Position numbers and translations under genes: made by a program. Below are positions 34,116 to 46,272 of a stretch of DNA of 64,000 nucleotides, piece by piece; position 1 is the stretch's first letter; the number at the start of each line of letters is the position of its first letter. Location of the stretch: assembly GCA_037157565.1 (NCBI GenBank), contig JAZHRO010000036.1, positions 139,926,501 to 139,990,500 of the forward strand. The letters are read 5' to 3'. The stretch comes from Thalassia testudinum (lineage: Eukaryota > Streptophyta > Magnoliopsida > Alismatales > Hydrocharitaceae). The notes beneath the pieces are model-generated. The model did no database searches. It worked only from the letters and a program-made list of their open reading frames with translations, and had not been told where the DNA came from.

Positions 34116-36601
34116 TTTGTACAGTAATTACAGTATATCAATGTATTTATACTTACATAATTAGTCTGTATATTATAGTTAGAATGATATAGATAGGTAT
34201 ATTTACAGTTTTAAAATAAGTATGTATAATTAGGTTTTAGTATGAAGTTAGGGAATGAGGGAAGAAGGGTTAATTAAGTTTTGATTTCAATTTAAACAGC
34301 AGCTAAGCCACTGTCAGAGAAGATGGAGAGGGATGAGAAGGTGTGCTGTTCAGGGTGTTTTGTTTAGCATCAGCAGTGGCTTAAGCCACTGTCAAATGGC
34401 TAACTGCTGCTGCAGTTAGTCCACTTGAAGAGGGGGGAAGTATTCTACAGAGAAGAGGGAAATTTAGAGAAGGGAGTTTAGAGAAGAGGGGAATGTAGCT
34501 GCTAGATGCAGCATGTTGCTGTGTAACTGGGAGTAAGATAAAATTCAAAACAAACTAAACATTGAAGAGATGAAATCCAAATCTGAAAAGGGTTTAAATC
34601 TCACGAAAATCTCATGTAAATTCAGCTCAAATACTCATTAGGAAAAACCTTATCAGAAGCATCCTTTCAGATCAAAACTCAAATGGCATTGAGTTAGTCT
34701 TCCTAATGCCATAGACAGCATGAAGGAAGACTTAGCTCAATCAATTAAAACCAACAACATACAATCCCAGTTTCTTGCAACCTTAAGGAGTATGGAAAAC
34801 TCCTTAGGTTAGAGAATCACCATACAGAAATGATCATCAACACAAATAGTGTATGGCAGTTCTGAAATAGCAAAAAGAGACTAAGAATGCATTAAGGAAA
34901 TTTAATGGAAGCTGGCAAATGCATTCAAAACAAAGTATAAACAGAATCATGAAAGGCTCTTCTGATTGGTTCTCTGTCACCAGAGAACTTCTCAGAGTCC
35001 TTGCCCACAATGAAAACCAAAAATCCCTTCAATTTGTCAAATCTGTCAAAACATTTCAAAGAGTAAAAATCCTTTAAAATCCAAATCAAAAGTGCTCTGA
35101 CAAACTGAGGCAATCCATTTAAAACAGAGGGGCTTTTGTGAAACAAATGGAGTGAGTGAGAAGCCCCAAATGGTGCTTGTGACGCCACTTTCAGATCTGA
35201 GGCAGTGCACCATCAGATCTGAAATTGGGTCAGGATGTATGGGTGATTGATGAAAAATTCGTCGTTAAAAGGAAAAACAAGAATCAGAATTTGGATGATG
35301 GAAAAACAAAACATGAAGAGGGAGATAAATTGAACAATGAACAGATGATTCTTCCCCTCTGATCTGGACTGATCAGAGGAGGTGAGGGAGGGGATCTAAT
35401 ACTAATTCTACTCCTAAGACTAATCTAACTACAGCTAACATTAAACACTAACAATTAAAACTAAATCTATTCTAAACTACTGCAAACTAAATCTAACACT
35501 ACTTGTGCAGAATTAAAAACCTAAACTAAAAGGAAGAATGGGACCTATGGGTCCTTAGTCGGCGGCTAAGGAGGAAGAAAGGAGGAGGGTGACTCCAGCG
35601 GAGGGAAGAGTCTGCTAGTGAGACTCCAGGGTCGTCCTCAGGTGCTACGAGGTCCTTAGCGACGAGGAGGGTCGAGAGCAGGCGATGATTCCACAGCCGG
35701 TGGTTGTGAAATCAGGGTCTAGATGAGGAGGAGAGACTGGAGTGGACGAACTGATCGCTAAGAGATGTAGGAGGGAGCGATCCTTTGCGCGCGACACCAC
35801 TGAGGTGCTTAAATAGCAGCTCAGTGACTGGAATCACCGCAAGGGTGAGGTTAATCAAAATTAAGCCGGCGGTGAGGATGAGATGGGTAGAGCGCGCGGC
35901 GAGTCGAGAGGGAAATCTGACCATCAGATGAGATCTGGGAAGAGAGGTGAACGCACGCACCAAATCGCGCGAAGGTTCCATTTGATTCCAGCCGCAGATC
36001 GAGATCAAAAGTGCGATGGACGGTCGAGAATGGCTGTGTTCTTCGCGTGCTACAGTGCGCGTGAAGAACACAGGCTTCTCTCTGAAATGAGGGAAAACTT
36101 GCAGGAAGACCCTTGAACGAAGGGGTAGAAGAATAGCGTGCAGGTCCAAAAGTGAAAAGAACTATAACTGGAAGGGCCTTGCAGTCATACAGAAGGGTCC
36201 CTGCGGCTTGCAAAAAGGTCCAAGAAGGAGTTTTGAAGGGTAGAAATGTAATGCATGAAGGACCTAATTGTAATCTATTTATTTCTAAGCCTAAATGATG
36301 TCCAATTGCTTTCAAATTTTTACATGTACTTAATTGAACATTTAAGACATTGATTTTACTTCTGATTTGTCTTTTAAAACTTGTTTATGTGTTCAATTGA
36401 TGCATGGATCATCATTTGTTCTTTAGTTTTCAGAATATCTCATTTTTGTGACCTAATTAGGAGGTTTTAACACACATTAAAAGTTTTAGGCCTTTTCTTT
36501 AATTCTCACACTTAACCCTTTTTATATGTTAATTTGATATTGTTTTGCTTAGTGTCTAGCTTAATTTCGGCCTTTTAGCCATGATGAGTAGCCACTCATC
36601 A

Positions 36602-37564
36602 CTCTGTCACAGCCGTCTGGAGAGGAAGAGGAGGTGAGAAAGATGAGTCCCTCGCGCAGAGGAGCTATGAAGGAGAGGTGTGAGGTCACCGGAGGTAGCG
36701 GAGGAATAGCCTATCGTTGGCCGTAGTTGGGGAATAAGGATAGGGGACCGACCCTTGAAATCGGAGAGGTCGAGGGGTATTTATAGGTTGCGGCAACTGT
36801 GAAGGTGGCTGAATCTGGACAGGAATACGTCTAGGTGCAGGGTAACCACCGGCATCTTCTCTGACGTCGGTGAAGTTATCGCCAAGCCCTAATTAGGATT
36901 TGAAGATCATCCAGACCGTGGGATGAAATGAAGAGGGTGAGCGCAAGCTCCAGGAGCTTGGCAAGGATGTTTTGACGGAGGATGGATGGTGATCGTGAGG
37001 TGTCTTCACCGCTGCTTGTTAGCCGTTGAAGTGGCTGAAGAAGAAATGAAGAAGAAGAAAAGTATATACAGGGACCTGAATGCGAGGAAAGCTAAGGACC
37101 TCGGTGAAAGGAAAGATCTCAAATGCATTGAATTCTAGGGATCAAAATGCAAACAGAGGCTTTTAAGGTTAATTTAGATTATTTTCTTTTCTAACTTTTT
37201 AAATATATTTATAACTTAGCTACATATTATATTAAAGCCTTGTATTCACATTTTTGACCCATTTATTTATATTTATTTACTTATTAACTTACTTAAGTTA
37301 TTAAAGACTTAGGTCTTAAGTTATACTTAATTTAAATAAGATATTAATTAGGTAACTAATTAATGGTATTTCGAGTCCATTTATTAATTAAATTATTAAT
37401 AATATTAATTGACTGATAATTTAGCATTTTAAACTTATTTTAAGGTCCTTTAATGATTTATCCCTTATGCTATAATTAACCTTTATATATGCATATTCCT
37501 AGCTAATTAACTAGGGAAACTAGTTAATTAGGGGTAATTAGAAGCCATAATGAGCCTCTCATCA
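36602..37564 (-). repeat. Right part of the interrupted Athila-type LTR4, minus strand
   Basis: It aligns with 25200-26128: AGGAATAGCCTAT, a minus-strand TATA (CTATAAATA) at 36778-36786, GCGCAAGCTCCAGGAGCTTGG, and the final AACTAGTTAATTAGGGGTAATTAG. On its own strand it begins with the hairpin TGATGAGAGGCTCATTA at 37564. It continues the left part at 31386-32255 across the inserted solo LTR. Confidence 0.75.
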
Positions 37565-38231
37565 GTGACATGCATCGTTCATCTGACACCCACGCTCGCC
37601 TTCACCGTTCCTGTAAGAATTCACGTGCACGCTCGCTTACCACGCCTCGCCCGTGCGTCGCACGCCACCACTGTGTGTCGCACCCATGCTGTGTGCCGCC
37701 ACTGTCATTGTGACAATTGTGGTGGGAAGCCCGGACTTCTAGAAATCATGATTGGGTCCCTAGATTTTTTAATTTATATTTCTAAGTGAAATCTAAATCC
37801 TTTTCCTCTCCCTTTCTCTTAGATTTTAGTGGGTTTAGAAGCTAATGGCAACCCAAGGACCCAAAGGAGTCCTTATAGAGGCACAAGGTTTTTTGGAATA
37901 GGATTTAGTGGGTGAAATACCCAAAATACCCCTAGGGTTGGGTCAACCTTACATATAGGTCCTTGTTGACTTATTTTGGCCATAATTTGAGCTATACACC
38001 TCGAATTTGCAGGAAACAAGCGTCACTACAAAGCTTACAACGAAAGGAATCCAACAATACCATACACAAAACCCTTAGAATAACATTTGACTTAGGGTTG
38101 ACTCAAAATACTCATTTTTTGACAATTTAAGGAGGTGCTAACACCAGCATGGAACCGCAACCGAGTTTTCGAGTTCAAAATGACCCGAACCACCCTAAAA
38201 TGACTCGAGACCTAGATTTTGGGTCGTTACA
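37565..38231 (-). repeat. Truncated Tekay/Del-like 3' LTR, minus strand
   Basis: On the minus strand it begins TGTAACGACCCAAAATCTAG at 38231, the classic start of chromovirus Tekay-type LTRs, and is preceded there by a polypurine tract. It runs to the boundary of the neighbouring LTR at 37564, where it is cut off. The frame at 37550-37789 crosses that junction and is not a gene. Confidence 0.6.
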
Positions 38232-38290
38232 GATATAACAACCTTAAAGGGAGTTTCGTCCCGAAACTCGAGCGAATGTGTAAGTATAAA
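38232..38290 (-). promoter_or_regulatory. Polypurine tract and hairpin at the 3' end of a Tekay-like element
   Basis: On the minus strand AACTCCCTTTAAGG stands 9 bases before the LTR. GAGTTTCGTCCCGAAACTC at 38251-38269 forms a perfect 8-bp stem. This GACGAAACTC-type context at the end of the internal region is common in plant Tekay elements. The rest of the internal region is absent. Confidence 0.5.
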
Positions 38291-40069
38291 GGGAGATGTG
38301 CAAGCAAGTAGTCCATAACAACCTTAAAGAGAACAAACTAGGGCATTATGGACTCATCAGTAAACACTCGAAATACCTCTCCCACACCTCAACTAGACAA
38401 GAACTCTATTTTCTTGATAATAAATTAAAAGAAAAATATAGGAAATTATTCCAAATACTTTTGACTGTGAATAAAGTAACTACAGGATACAAAGACTAAG
38501 TTGTGAGGTATGCAAAGCATGAGAAAATCCACAATAACATCAACCAGAGTCAACAAGCAACAAGAACTTTCATTTTCCAACTTTGACAAATAAATTTGCT
38601 AGTTTCATGCAATTCATTTTATTATAGCCAACTATGAACTAAAACTTTTAAAGTAAGCTCAACATACAATACCAAGTGATTTAATCATAATTATTAACCA
38701 ATACATCAACTTTCCTATCTCACCCAATCACTACCCATCTCATCATTAAATAAGAACAATTTTGAAACTATCTGGAATAAAAAATAAAGAACTAAAAGCA
38801 AACTTAGGGACTTCAAACGTAAAACTTGTCAATCATTGGGAATATAAGGGTTATAACCATATCATTTGTTATGCTATACAAAAGTAAAGAAGCCCTTTCT
38901 TTCATCTGAGGGGAAAATGCAACCAATAAGAGCAGCATACAACTGTAATTTAGACACCTTTTCTTTTCAACAGAAAATGTTCTTGTTTACATCCAACATG
39001 ACATTTACATTATGATATATCACAACTTGTCTTAGATTCAGAAAATCATTAACTTAATTGCATGTATGGTTTCCCTAAGAATAAATTGAGTTACAACCTC
39101 ACAATGGAAAAGCACATCGATTTAAGTTCCACTTCATTCAAGAGCAAAAATTTCAAACAACAATCAGCAATACACTCTTTACGACACCACGGACGATAGG
39201 CTACATAAATCGTTTGACACTGATGATCGTACCATAATTTAGGCAATTATAAATAAATTTTATGTCAATCATCCTCTATAAAGTACTAAAAAGATACATA
39301 ATGAATGGTGCATTTAGTAATGATACAGTGAGTCAGACGAAGCCATTTTTCTTTAATACACTTAGGTCATCAGACGTTAGGTGATGATATAAGAGTTCCA
39401 CTAAGTTGTCAACCTCCCATTTGGTATCTCAATACCTTTATCAGTATTCATTAATCGAAAGAAAAAAAAGATTTTCAATCAATCTAACATCGCTATGATT
39501 TGTAATGGTGATCCCAAAACCAAAATGATTCCATTAATATTTCTCTAGAATTCACTTTAAATCTATTCTAGATATGCAACAACTAATGGACAATCTGGCA
39601 AGAATTCAATAAACTGTTACAAGAATTCATGTACAAAATGAATTGTGTTTATACAACAAATGAGAATTAAACAGAGAATTCATTATCGACTAATACCAAA
39701 TTTTATCAATTTTTATCAATTAAAGGAGTAAGTCAAAAAAGAATTTATGATCCCCTACAATCTATGATGTCAACAATCGAAACAAATTTATCTAAATTAG
39801 TATGTCCATGAACTTAATGACCAAGTTAATAATGACAGTAGCAATTTCTTAGCACTCCCATAAGTGTGAGTTAAACAGCTAGACTTATTAAATCATGGTA
39901 CAAATCCTTAATTGAAATTTTAAAGACTCGATCTACATACTAAAATCAGTAATTTATCATTATTATTTTATTTTTTGGAAAGTAGCAATCTATAAATGTT
40001 GTTGAGGGGAAATTAATTCCATACGATGCTTAATTCATGTATAAATCATAATTAATAGGTATTACCTAG
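38291..40069. other. Unassigned AT-rich DNA left of the nested block
   Basis: No gene, promoter or repeat family is recognisable. Composition differs from the surrounding LTRs: no long GC-rich segments and few TG...CA boundaries. It was contiguous with 61283-62919 before the copia insertion at 40070. Confidence 0.5.
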
Positions 40070-40735
40070 TGTTGGTGCTAAAGCACTGCGATCGTTTATT
40101 TTGATGATAACAAAACATGTGTCATTTAACATTTACACTTGAAGTCTTAGATTTCAGGTTAATTGCAAATGGAGACATGGTTAGACGGAGTTTGAGCTCG
40201 CATCCATGGTAGATTGGAGGAGCTTAACGGAGAACAGAGGAGCTTCGTGAGGAGCGATGGCTTGAAGAAGGAAGGAGATGAAGAATATGATAGATTTCCT
40301 TTCCTTGTAATTGTTGTACTTTTGTTTCTTTTGTTGCTCTTTATTTTTATTTCTTAGATTCATGTTAAAGAGCCTCAAAGAACCCTAACAGTAGTCCCAG
40401 GAACACTTGCACAACCCTAGGATACTTAGTTTTTCTGTAGAGAACTTAGAAAACCAAAATAGGGTTCAAACAGCATTTTCAGACGTCTAATCTGAAAATC
40501 AAACGCTTGATAAATGCTTTTAAGACGTCTGACTGTTGACTTAGACGTCCGATAATGTTTAGGCTAGACATAGTTAGTTCTGTCTAATGAAATCAAATGT
40601 CCAGACCTTAGTCCAAATGTCTTAGAAGACGTCTGATGATTTTGCCAGACGTCTAATTAGTGGACCGTTGGCTGCCTTGGCAAGCACTGAGGAAAATGAC
40701 CATTAGCCTCGTATCAGACATCCATAGAAGATCCC
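40070..40735 (+). repeat. 5' LTR of the copia element, first part
   Basis: It starts TGTTGGTGCTAAAGCAC and matches 60304-60630 closely. Beyond AGAACCCTAACA it has about 740 bases (with its second part) that the 3' LTR lacks. GACGTC motifs cluster at 40480-40660. It is cut at 40735 by the Athila insertion, where ATCCC is duplicated. Confidence 0.88.
40480..40660. promoter_or_regulatory. GACGTC palindrome cluster in the copia 5' LTR
   Basis: CAGACGTCTAAT, AAGACGTCTGAC, TAGACGTCCG, GAAGACGTCTGATG and CCAGACGTCTAAT occur within about 180 bases. The cluster continues after the nested Athila at 57201-57490, directly upstream of the TATA box at 57588. Confidence 0.6.
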
Positions 40736-42817
40736 TGATGAGAATCTCATCATGAACCCTAACTATCACATTTTGACCTAAATAAGTATACAAAAGCTCC
40801 TATAAAACCTAAGGGAAAGCCTAAATCAAAGAACTATAAATTTGAGCATAAAGCAACTCACAAGGGGTAAAACTATAATTTTACCAATGTAGTACACAAA
40901 CGGGATGTCAAAGGGTCTAAACAAAGGTCAAATGGGCTTAATAAGAGAGAAAGTGGGATGATTTGATCTGAAAGGGATTATAGCGGCATCTAGAAATTAA
41001 ATGACATTCTGTAACCCTAAAATAAATCTGCTTTAAATCACGAAGTTTCAGGCAAGATAAAAATCAATTAAATCCTCTAAAAGTCATAAAAAAATATCCT
41101 CTAGGATTTAGAACCTTCAATTTGGCCATTGGAACCTATCTTGACCTAGATTGAGAACCATACCCAACTTTTGACCTAATTTAGGTTTTTATGCAAATTG
41201 AATAGTCAAACGTGGTCAAACCTAAAATCAAACTTCACCATTGGATTCCTTAGGTCCAAATTAGGTTTGTACCAAAATTTGGACCTAAGGGAAGGCCATT
41301 TTGACCTACTTTACAAATTGGTCCTCAAGAATTACTTTTTGACCCTTAACTTTTTGAACCCTTGCACTTAGCCCCTTAACTTTCCCTTCGTTCTTTGCAA
41401 GCTGGTCCCTCTGCCACCCGCAGCAGCTGCCCATGCCTCCGGCGACTTTGCGCGGAGGATGGCGCTGCTCAGGGTATGGGGACCGGCCCCAAAAACGAAG
41501 GGGGGATCCCCTGCGTTGTCTTGTTCTGCATGGACCCCCTCCCTTGCCCTACCGATGCCCATACCTCTCGTGCGAATGCGCGAGAGGCATGGGTCTCTTC
41601 TCCGGCCATTCTCCGGCGGCCTACCCACGCTTCCTCCTCGAGATCTCCTCCTCGCCAACATCTATTTGAGGAGCGGTAGGGGCTGCTAGTTGAAGCAAGC
41701 TCGATTTGGCCAGAGAACTCCCCCAAATTTGTCCCCTCCTCACTCCGGCCAACAGCCTGACTCTTTCGGCGACTCTTCCTCCCTCTTCTCATCACTCTGC
41801 CACCATACGAATGGCAAAGCCAGCTCCGCCATTCTCCTCCGTGCCAGGCCATACCAGTTGGCACTCTCCGACCCCTTCTCTTTGTCGCCGCCCCCTCCTC
41901 TAGCACTTTCGTCTCCGGCGAAGGCAAAGATGCACCGATCGCCATCTCCTCCCTTTCGTCTGCTTAGCTCGGTAAAAACTCTTCCCCTTACTCTCTCCTT
42001 TATTTCCCCCTGTTAATTTGTTGTTTCTACCCTTCGATCCCCACTGTCCATCGCCACCTTCTCCACCCCCGACCAGACCTCTGGCGAGGTGCTTCCGTCA
42101 TTCCACTCACCCATCCACCTCGCCAAACACCTCAGAAGCTTCACCACTTCCCACTGACCACCTCTCATCCCTCCACCGACCACGCCACCCACAGAAACTA
42201 CCCCCCGAACAAACCCATCCTCTCGGCCACAGGGCGACCTAGGCATGCACGCCTAGGCCACCCCGCGGCCAGCCAACCCCCCCTCACCTTCGCCGTGATA
42301 CGGCAGAGGTTTTCTGATGTTCTAATGGAGTCGCGAGGCAGTGCTCATGCTTTCAGGTTCTGCACGCTAGCCGCCATTGACGCGGCGCGAGGAAGCTTGT
42401 TTGCGAGCTCTAGGTCGTGCGCTCCAAGCAGCAGAGTCCCAGGACGTGCGGATTGGCATCGCGAATCTACACAGCCAAGCAATTGGCTCGGCAGGCAACC
42501 GAGGCTGTGGCAATTGGAGGGAAGGTCTCCTGCAGGCGTGCGAGCAACAGCAGGCGGGATATTAGTCCCACCTCGTAAACGGCTGGGCGCAGCACTTCAC
42601 ATAAATTGAAAAGGTGTATTAGGCTTATCGCCTTCGATACACAGGGGTCAGGTCCCTCGCCCACGCACGTAGCGTGCCGCGCAATAGCACCCAGCCTCGC
42701 CCGCGCTCACGCCCCGCGGGCATAGGTCCGAACCCGATTACCCTACCGTGCACTCCTCGCCCACCACCGCACGCCGTGGGCCTAGTCCCGGGCGCATTAT
42801 GTTACGAACGCGTGCCC

Positions 42818-42912
42818 CGGACGTCTTTTAAGACGTCTGGGAGGTGGCCTAGACGTCGGACCAGACGTCTGGGATCACATCCAGACGTCTGGGATGGTTT
42901 CCAGACGTCTGA
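42818..42912. promoter_or_regulatory. GACGTC palindrome array upstream of the solo-LTR TATA
   Basis: Six or seven GACGT(C/G) sites in about 95 bases, including two copies of CCAGACGTCTGGGAT. The array lies 130-220 bases upstream of the TATA-like box. Confidence 0.65.
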
Positions 42913-43359
42913 AAAACCGTTATCTTCCACACGCGCGAGTCGTCTGCGCGCTTGAGCGCGCAGACCGCATATTCGTTATTCCCTCTTTTTTTCTTCTGCG
43001 GCTGCAGACGCCTGCCGCGCCCTCTCTCCTCCTCGCGCGACCTTAAAAGGCCACGCCTCCCCTCACTCCGTCACCACTGTCTCCTTCCCCTTCTCCTTCA
43101 GCCAGTGCGCGAGAGTGAGCGCGAGGGCGGCAGTGGCGGCTGCAGTGAGCGCGAAGGAGGTGCTGCGTGCGAGAGCGGAGCTCTGCCGTGCGGGCGAGCT
43201 CGCCAGGGCTGCTAGGGCTGGCCGGCGGAGGGCGCAGGGGGGGCGCGGAACGGCGTGGGAGGGACTGCTGCATTCTGAGCAGCAGGCGAGCGAGGTGCGA
43301 CGTGGGCGGCGTCGCGAGCGAAGGCCGAGTGGCGCCCTGATTCTGGAAAAATTTCCAGA

Positions 43360-43727
43360 ATCAGACGTCTGGGTAGATAGACAGACAACGGGGGAGACGT
43401 CTGGAGGACCATAAAGACGTCTGAAAGGTGAGTATTCCGCTTTCTTCTTCCTTCCCGTCGACTGACCGTACTGAGGGAGGGAGTTGGCTGTGCGCAGGCT
43501 CGCTGATTCGCCATCCTTTGCAAATCAGACATCTGGAAGTTGTACCAGACGGCAAGAGTGACTTCCAGACGTCCGGGGTGACCATCGGACGTCTGGGAGC
43601 TAGGCCAGACGTCCCCGCAGACTTCTGGACGTCTGGGAAACCACGCTGAACAGGTAATTCTCTGATCCACTTTTTAAGACGTCTGGAAGAAGTTCCAGAC
43701 GTCTGGAAGAAGTTCCAGACGTCTGAT
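43360..43727. promoter_or_regulatory. GACGTC palindrome array in the solo LTR, downstream part
   Basis: About fourteen exact or one-off GACGTC sites, ending in two direct repeats of GACGTCTGGAAGAAGTTCCA at 43679-43720. The intervening AGAAGTTC is itself near-palindromic. Confidence 0.65.
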
Positions 43728-45639
43728 TTTGCACGGTATTGTCTTTTTCGACCCGTTTAGGGCCCGTTCGAGCTCCGTTTTCCGCGATTCGAGTTGCATT
43801 CTTTTCAGAATTAATTCCTCTACCCGTCTACAGTAGCTATACACTATTTTGAGACACTCCTTGTGTTTGATCCTTGTGATAGGACCTCGTTCAGTTGCAG
43901 TCTTGGGAGTCGCGGAGGCACGCGGGATTCCCGATCACGCCCCCATTACTCCCGTTGTACCTGGTAGAGTGGCTTTAAGTTATTAAAATCTATTAAATTA
44001 TGAAACCATAAATAGAGCCTAGGACATTGCATGAACCCTAGGAATGAGAAATAGATGGAATGATAGCTCCTAGGTGTTGCATGAATCCTAGGACTGAAAA
44101 ACTAGATTGTATGATAGATCCTAGGATATGGCATGAATCCTAGGATGGGAAAACTAGTTGAATGTATAATACTGCAGCCTTGGAAAATGGAAAGAGATAT
44201 AAAGCTGCCTGTAATTTGAATTAACAGCTGCCTGTTGTGAATAGATAACGTGGTTGAGAACATGGATTGTAAGAATGTGAAACTGGAAAGTGAAACCTGG
44301 ATCTTTGAGTAAAAAGGATGGAACCCTACGGGGAAGTAGGAGTAGAACTCCTGGAAAGTGAATGGAATAGTTTTGGGGAAGTGAGCTGGCCCTTGAGTAC
44401 GGAGTACCAAGGAGAGCGACTATCCCCCCTGTTTAGTGCAGAGCGGAGCTAGCCGCCCCAGGGACCCGGGGTTAGGACTGGCCACTCTGTACCGACTTGC
44501 TGGCCCTCGCGTACGTAGTACTGACGAGAGCTACTAGTGTAGGGAGGTACTAGCTACCCCACGGGCCCCGGGGTTCTGCTAGCCTCCCACACCGACTTGT
44601 TAGGCCCGCTGGGGCAAACCAGGGTAGTCAGGCGAGGGTGCGCGGACTGTGAAGGGGCAAGGCCCCGGTTTGGTTACTGTGGAGGGGTTGGACCCCTGTT
44701 ACTGATAGGGCTCTGCCCTGGACTGGTTCTGTGCTGTGCTTTGGGTGCACCCGTTAACGGAAACGACTAACCGCGTGCCAGTACGGGTTAGCTACCTGTG
44801 CGTTTATCGCTCGTGCCGTAGTCATCGTTACGTCTGTCAGTGACCTTGGGGTGGTTGACTGAGGGTAGGATCACCACGGGGGACTCTCCCGGCCAGGGGA
44901 GCACCACGTGCTACTTCTACTTTTTGGAAAAGACTGCAATCAAGATCGTTCCCACGAGGAACAATCGAGATCGAGTAAAAGATCTGAGAAATAAATGAAA
45001 TAGTGAGACAGTTGAAAGATGTAAATAAAGAAAGTAATAGAATATAACAGCTACTGTACACTCTACTGTTGTCTTTAGTTTTAGATGCCACTCTACTCAG
45101 CGTTTTGTTGACGTGTTACACTCGTTACCTTTTTTAGGACCAGGTGTTGAGCAGCCAGGGTCAGCGGCTGCAGAGGACGCTAGGCCGAGTAGGGTCCAGT
45201 AGAGTTTACCACAGTCTTTTGTACCTCTTTTGTTTCTGTTATAGTGAGTAGTTCTTGTTTCCGCTGTACTTTCTTTACCTGCAATTCATGTTATATGATA
45301 AATGTTGATCTACTGTTGTGGTGGTATCTACTGTAATAGTTTCTTTCCTTACTGCTGTACTTTCTTACTGTTAGTTATATTCATGCTGAATGTGGTTTAT
45401 TTTACTACTCTTTTGGTTACTTCCTCGTTGGACGACTGGGTCTTGGGATTAGTTGAGTCGGTCCGGTTCTCGAGTCTCGTAGGGGCTCGGGAAACGGGTC
45501 ATTACACATTACCCGACCCGTATACCCGCGAATGCTCTGGGAGTGAACCTTTGAGAGAGAAATAGAGAGAGAGAGATGCGAGGCGGGTAGGGGTTAGGTT
45601 TTGCCTAACCGTGTAACGTGTAGGGAAGCAGGAGAAGAA

Positions 45640-46045
45640 GAAAGGAGGAGGAACGGTGGAGACTTAGCCGCGTAGAGCGTAGCTGAAAGAAGGCAGAGGA
45701 GTAGCTGAAGAAAGAGAAAGAAGACTGGAAGGAGGAAGCTGCAGAGAAAGGAAGATGAAGAAGAGAAACTAAAGAAAGAAGAAGACTTGTAGAAGGAAAA
45801 GAGAAGAAAAGGCATGGCAGAAGCTGAAGAGGAGAGAAGCCAACTAAAGAAGGAGAAAGCACAGTGCAAGAAGAAGAAGAAGAAGAAGCCAAAGAAGAAG
45901 AGCCTGCAAGGCACTGTAGCAAAGGGGCAGATAAGGCGTCTGATTCAAAGAATCAGACGTCCAAGAAAGAAAAGGCAGAGAAAGAAGAGAAGGAAGAGAG
46001 AAGAAGAAAGAAAGAAAGAAAAGAAAAAAAAGAGAAAAGGATCTT
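45640..46045. repeat. Purine-rich (GAA/AAG) low-complexity stretch of the Athila 5' LTR
   Basis: Strongly strand-asymmetric purine sequence, present also at 56570-57000. It yields a Lys/Glu-rich frame on one strand and Leu/Phe/Ser-rich frames on the other, none of which I regard as coding. At 45937-45959 a 10-bp stem with an AAA loop (CGTCTGATTC and its complement) interrupts it. Confidence 0.8.
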
Positions 46046-46255
46046 TGTTCACTCTCTCTCTCTTTAATTTTTGTAAAAGTAGTACATTGAATTGTGAATT
46101 TGTATGCTTCTAGAATCAAAGTGTGTCCCCTGAGTTCGACCTCGGGATATTTTAAATTTCGAGTTATAAATTTTTATTTATTTTCGCGGAGAATTCATCT
46201 ATATTACAATGAGATATCTATTAAAACACGATCAAGCCTCTGCAAGAACATTTTT

Positions 46256-46272
46256 TGGCACCGTTGCCGGGG
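46256..46272 (+). promoter_or_regulatory. Asp-type primer-binding site of Athila
   Basis: TGGCACCGTTGCCGGGG begins five bases after the LTR. It has one change (G to A) from the canonical site. Confidence 0.9.

Larger units (their letters stand above)
32256..36601 (-). mobile_element. 4.3 kb Athila-type solo LTR, minus strand, TSD CTCTG
   Basis: It begins TGATGTTGTTGATG and ends ATGATGAGTAGCCACTCATCA on the plus strand, flanked by perfect CTCTG at 32251-32255 and 36602-36606. On its own strand it begins with the hairpin TGATGAGTGGCTACTCATCA. It aligns with 22121-26128 at the LTR-end motif (CAGGTCGTTCACTGGGAGG), the GGATACACAGCACC block (33120) and the multi-CTA stretch (35395-35480). A TATA-like GCTATTTAAGC on the minus strand is at 35808. 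The 100-150 codon minus-strand frames at 35712-36315 lie next to the promoter and have no domain. Confidence 0.88.
42800..45506 (+). mobile_element. Solo LTR, 2.7 kb (Tekay-like termini), TSD CATTA, inside the Athila LTR
   Basis: It begins TGTTACGAAC and ends GGTCATTACA, with CATTA at 42795-42799 and 45507-45511. The uninterrupted site is visible in the 3' LTR at 56458-56475. It aligns with 18338-21033 throughout. TATA-like CCTTAAAAGG is at 43041. GACGTC palindromes, many as the full CCAGACGTCTGG, cluster at 42818-42912 and 43360-43727. It is the youngest insertion in the nest yet has already lost its internal region. Confidence 0.95.
40736..46250 (+). repeat. 5' LTR of Athila, interrupted by a solo LTR
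   Basis: It aligns with 54403-57196 from the terminal hairpin TGATGAGAATCTCATCA to AAGAACA. The collinearity is broken only by 42800-45511 (insert plus TSD copy), leaving about 2803 bases of its own. GC-rich frames at 41368-42955 are shared with the 3' LTR only as LTR sequence and have no domain. Confidence 0.93.

Noticed and set aside
35712..36315. 145 and 154 codon minus-strand frames
   Set aside because: Located at the promoter and leader of the 4.3 kb solo LTR, without domains and not shared by the sister LTRs.
37550..37789. Cys/His-rich 79-codon frame resembling a zinc knuckle (CRHCHCDNCGGKPG)
   Set aside because: It crosses the junction between two LTR fragments at 37564 and has no extension; the pattern appears by chance.
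41368..43273. Many overlapping GC-rich frames of 75-158 codons on both strands
   Set aside because: They lie inside the Athila 5' LTR and the solo LTR, occur in all frames because stop codons are rare in GC-rich sequence, and carry no domain. The corresponding frames in the 3' LTR are not conserved as proteins.
42818..43727. Spaced palindromes as a CRISPR-like array
   Set aside because: Repeat units are 8-12 bases with irregular spacing, lie in a plant LTR, and lack cas genes or unique uniform spacers.
45594..46119. Lys/Glu-rich frame (99 codons) and Leu/Phe/Ser-rich frames on the opposite strand, repeated at 56554-57065
   Set aside because: They are translations of a purine-rich simple sequence within the Athila LTRs. 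The membrane-like look of the minus-strand frames comes from CTT/TTC repeats.
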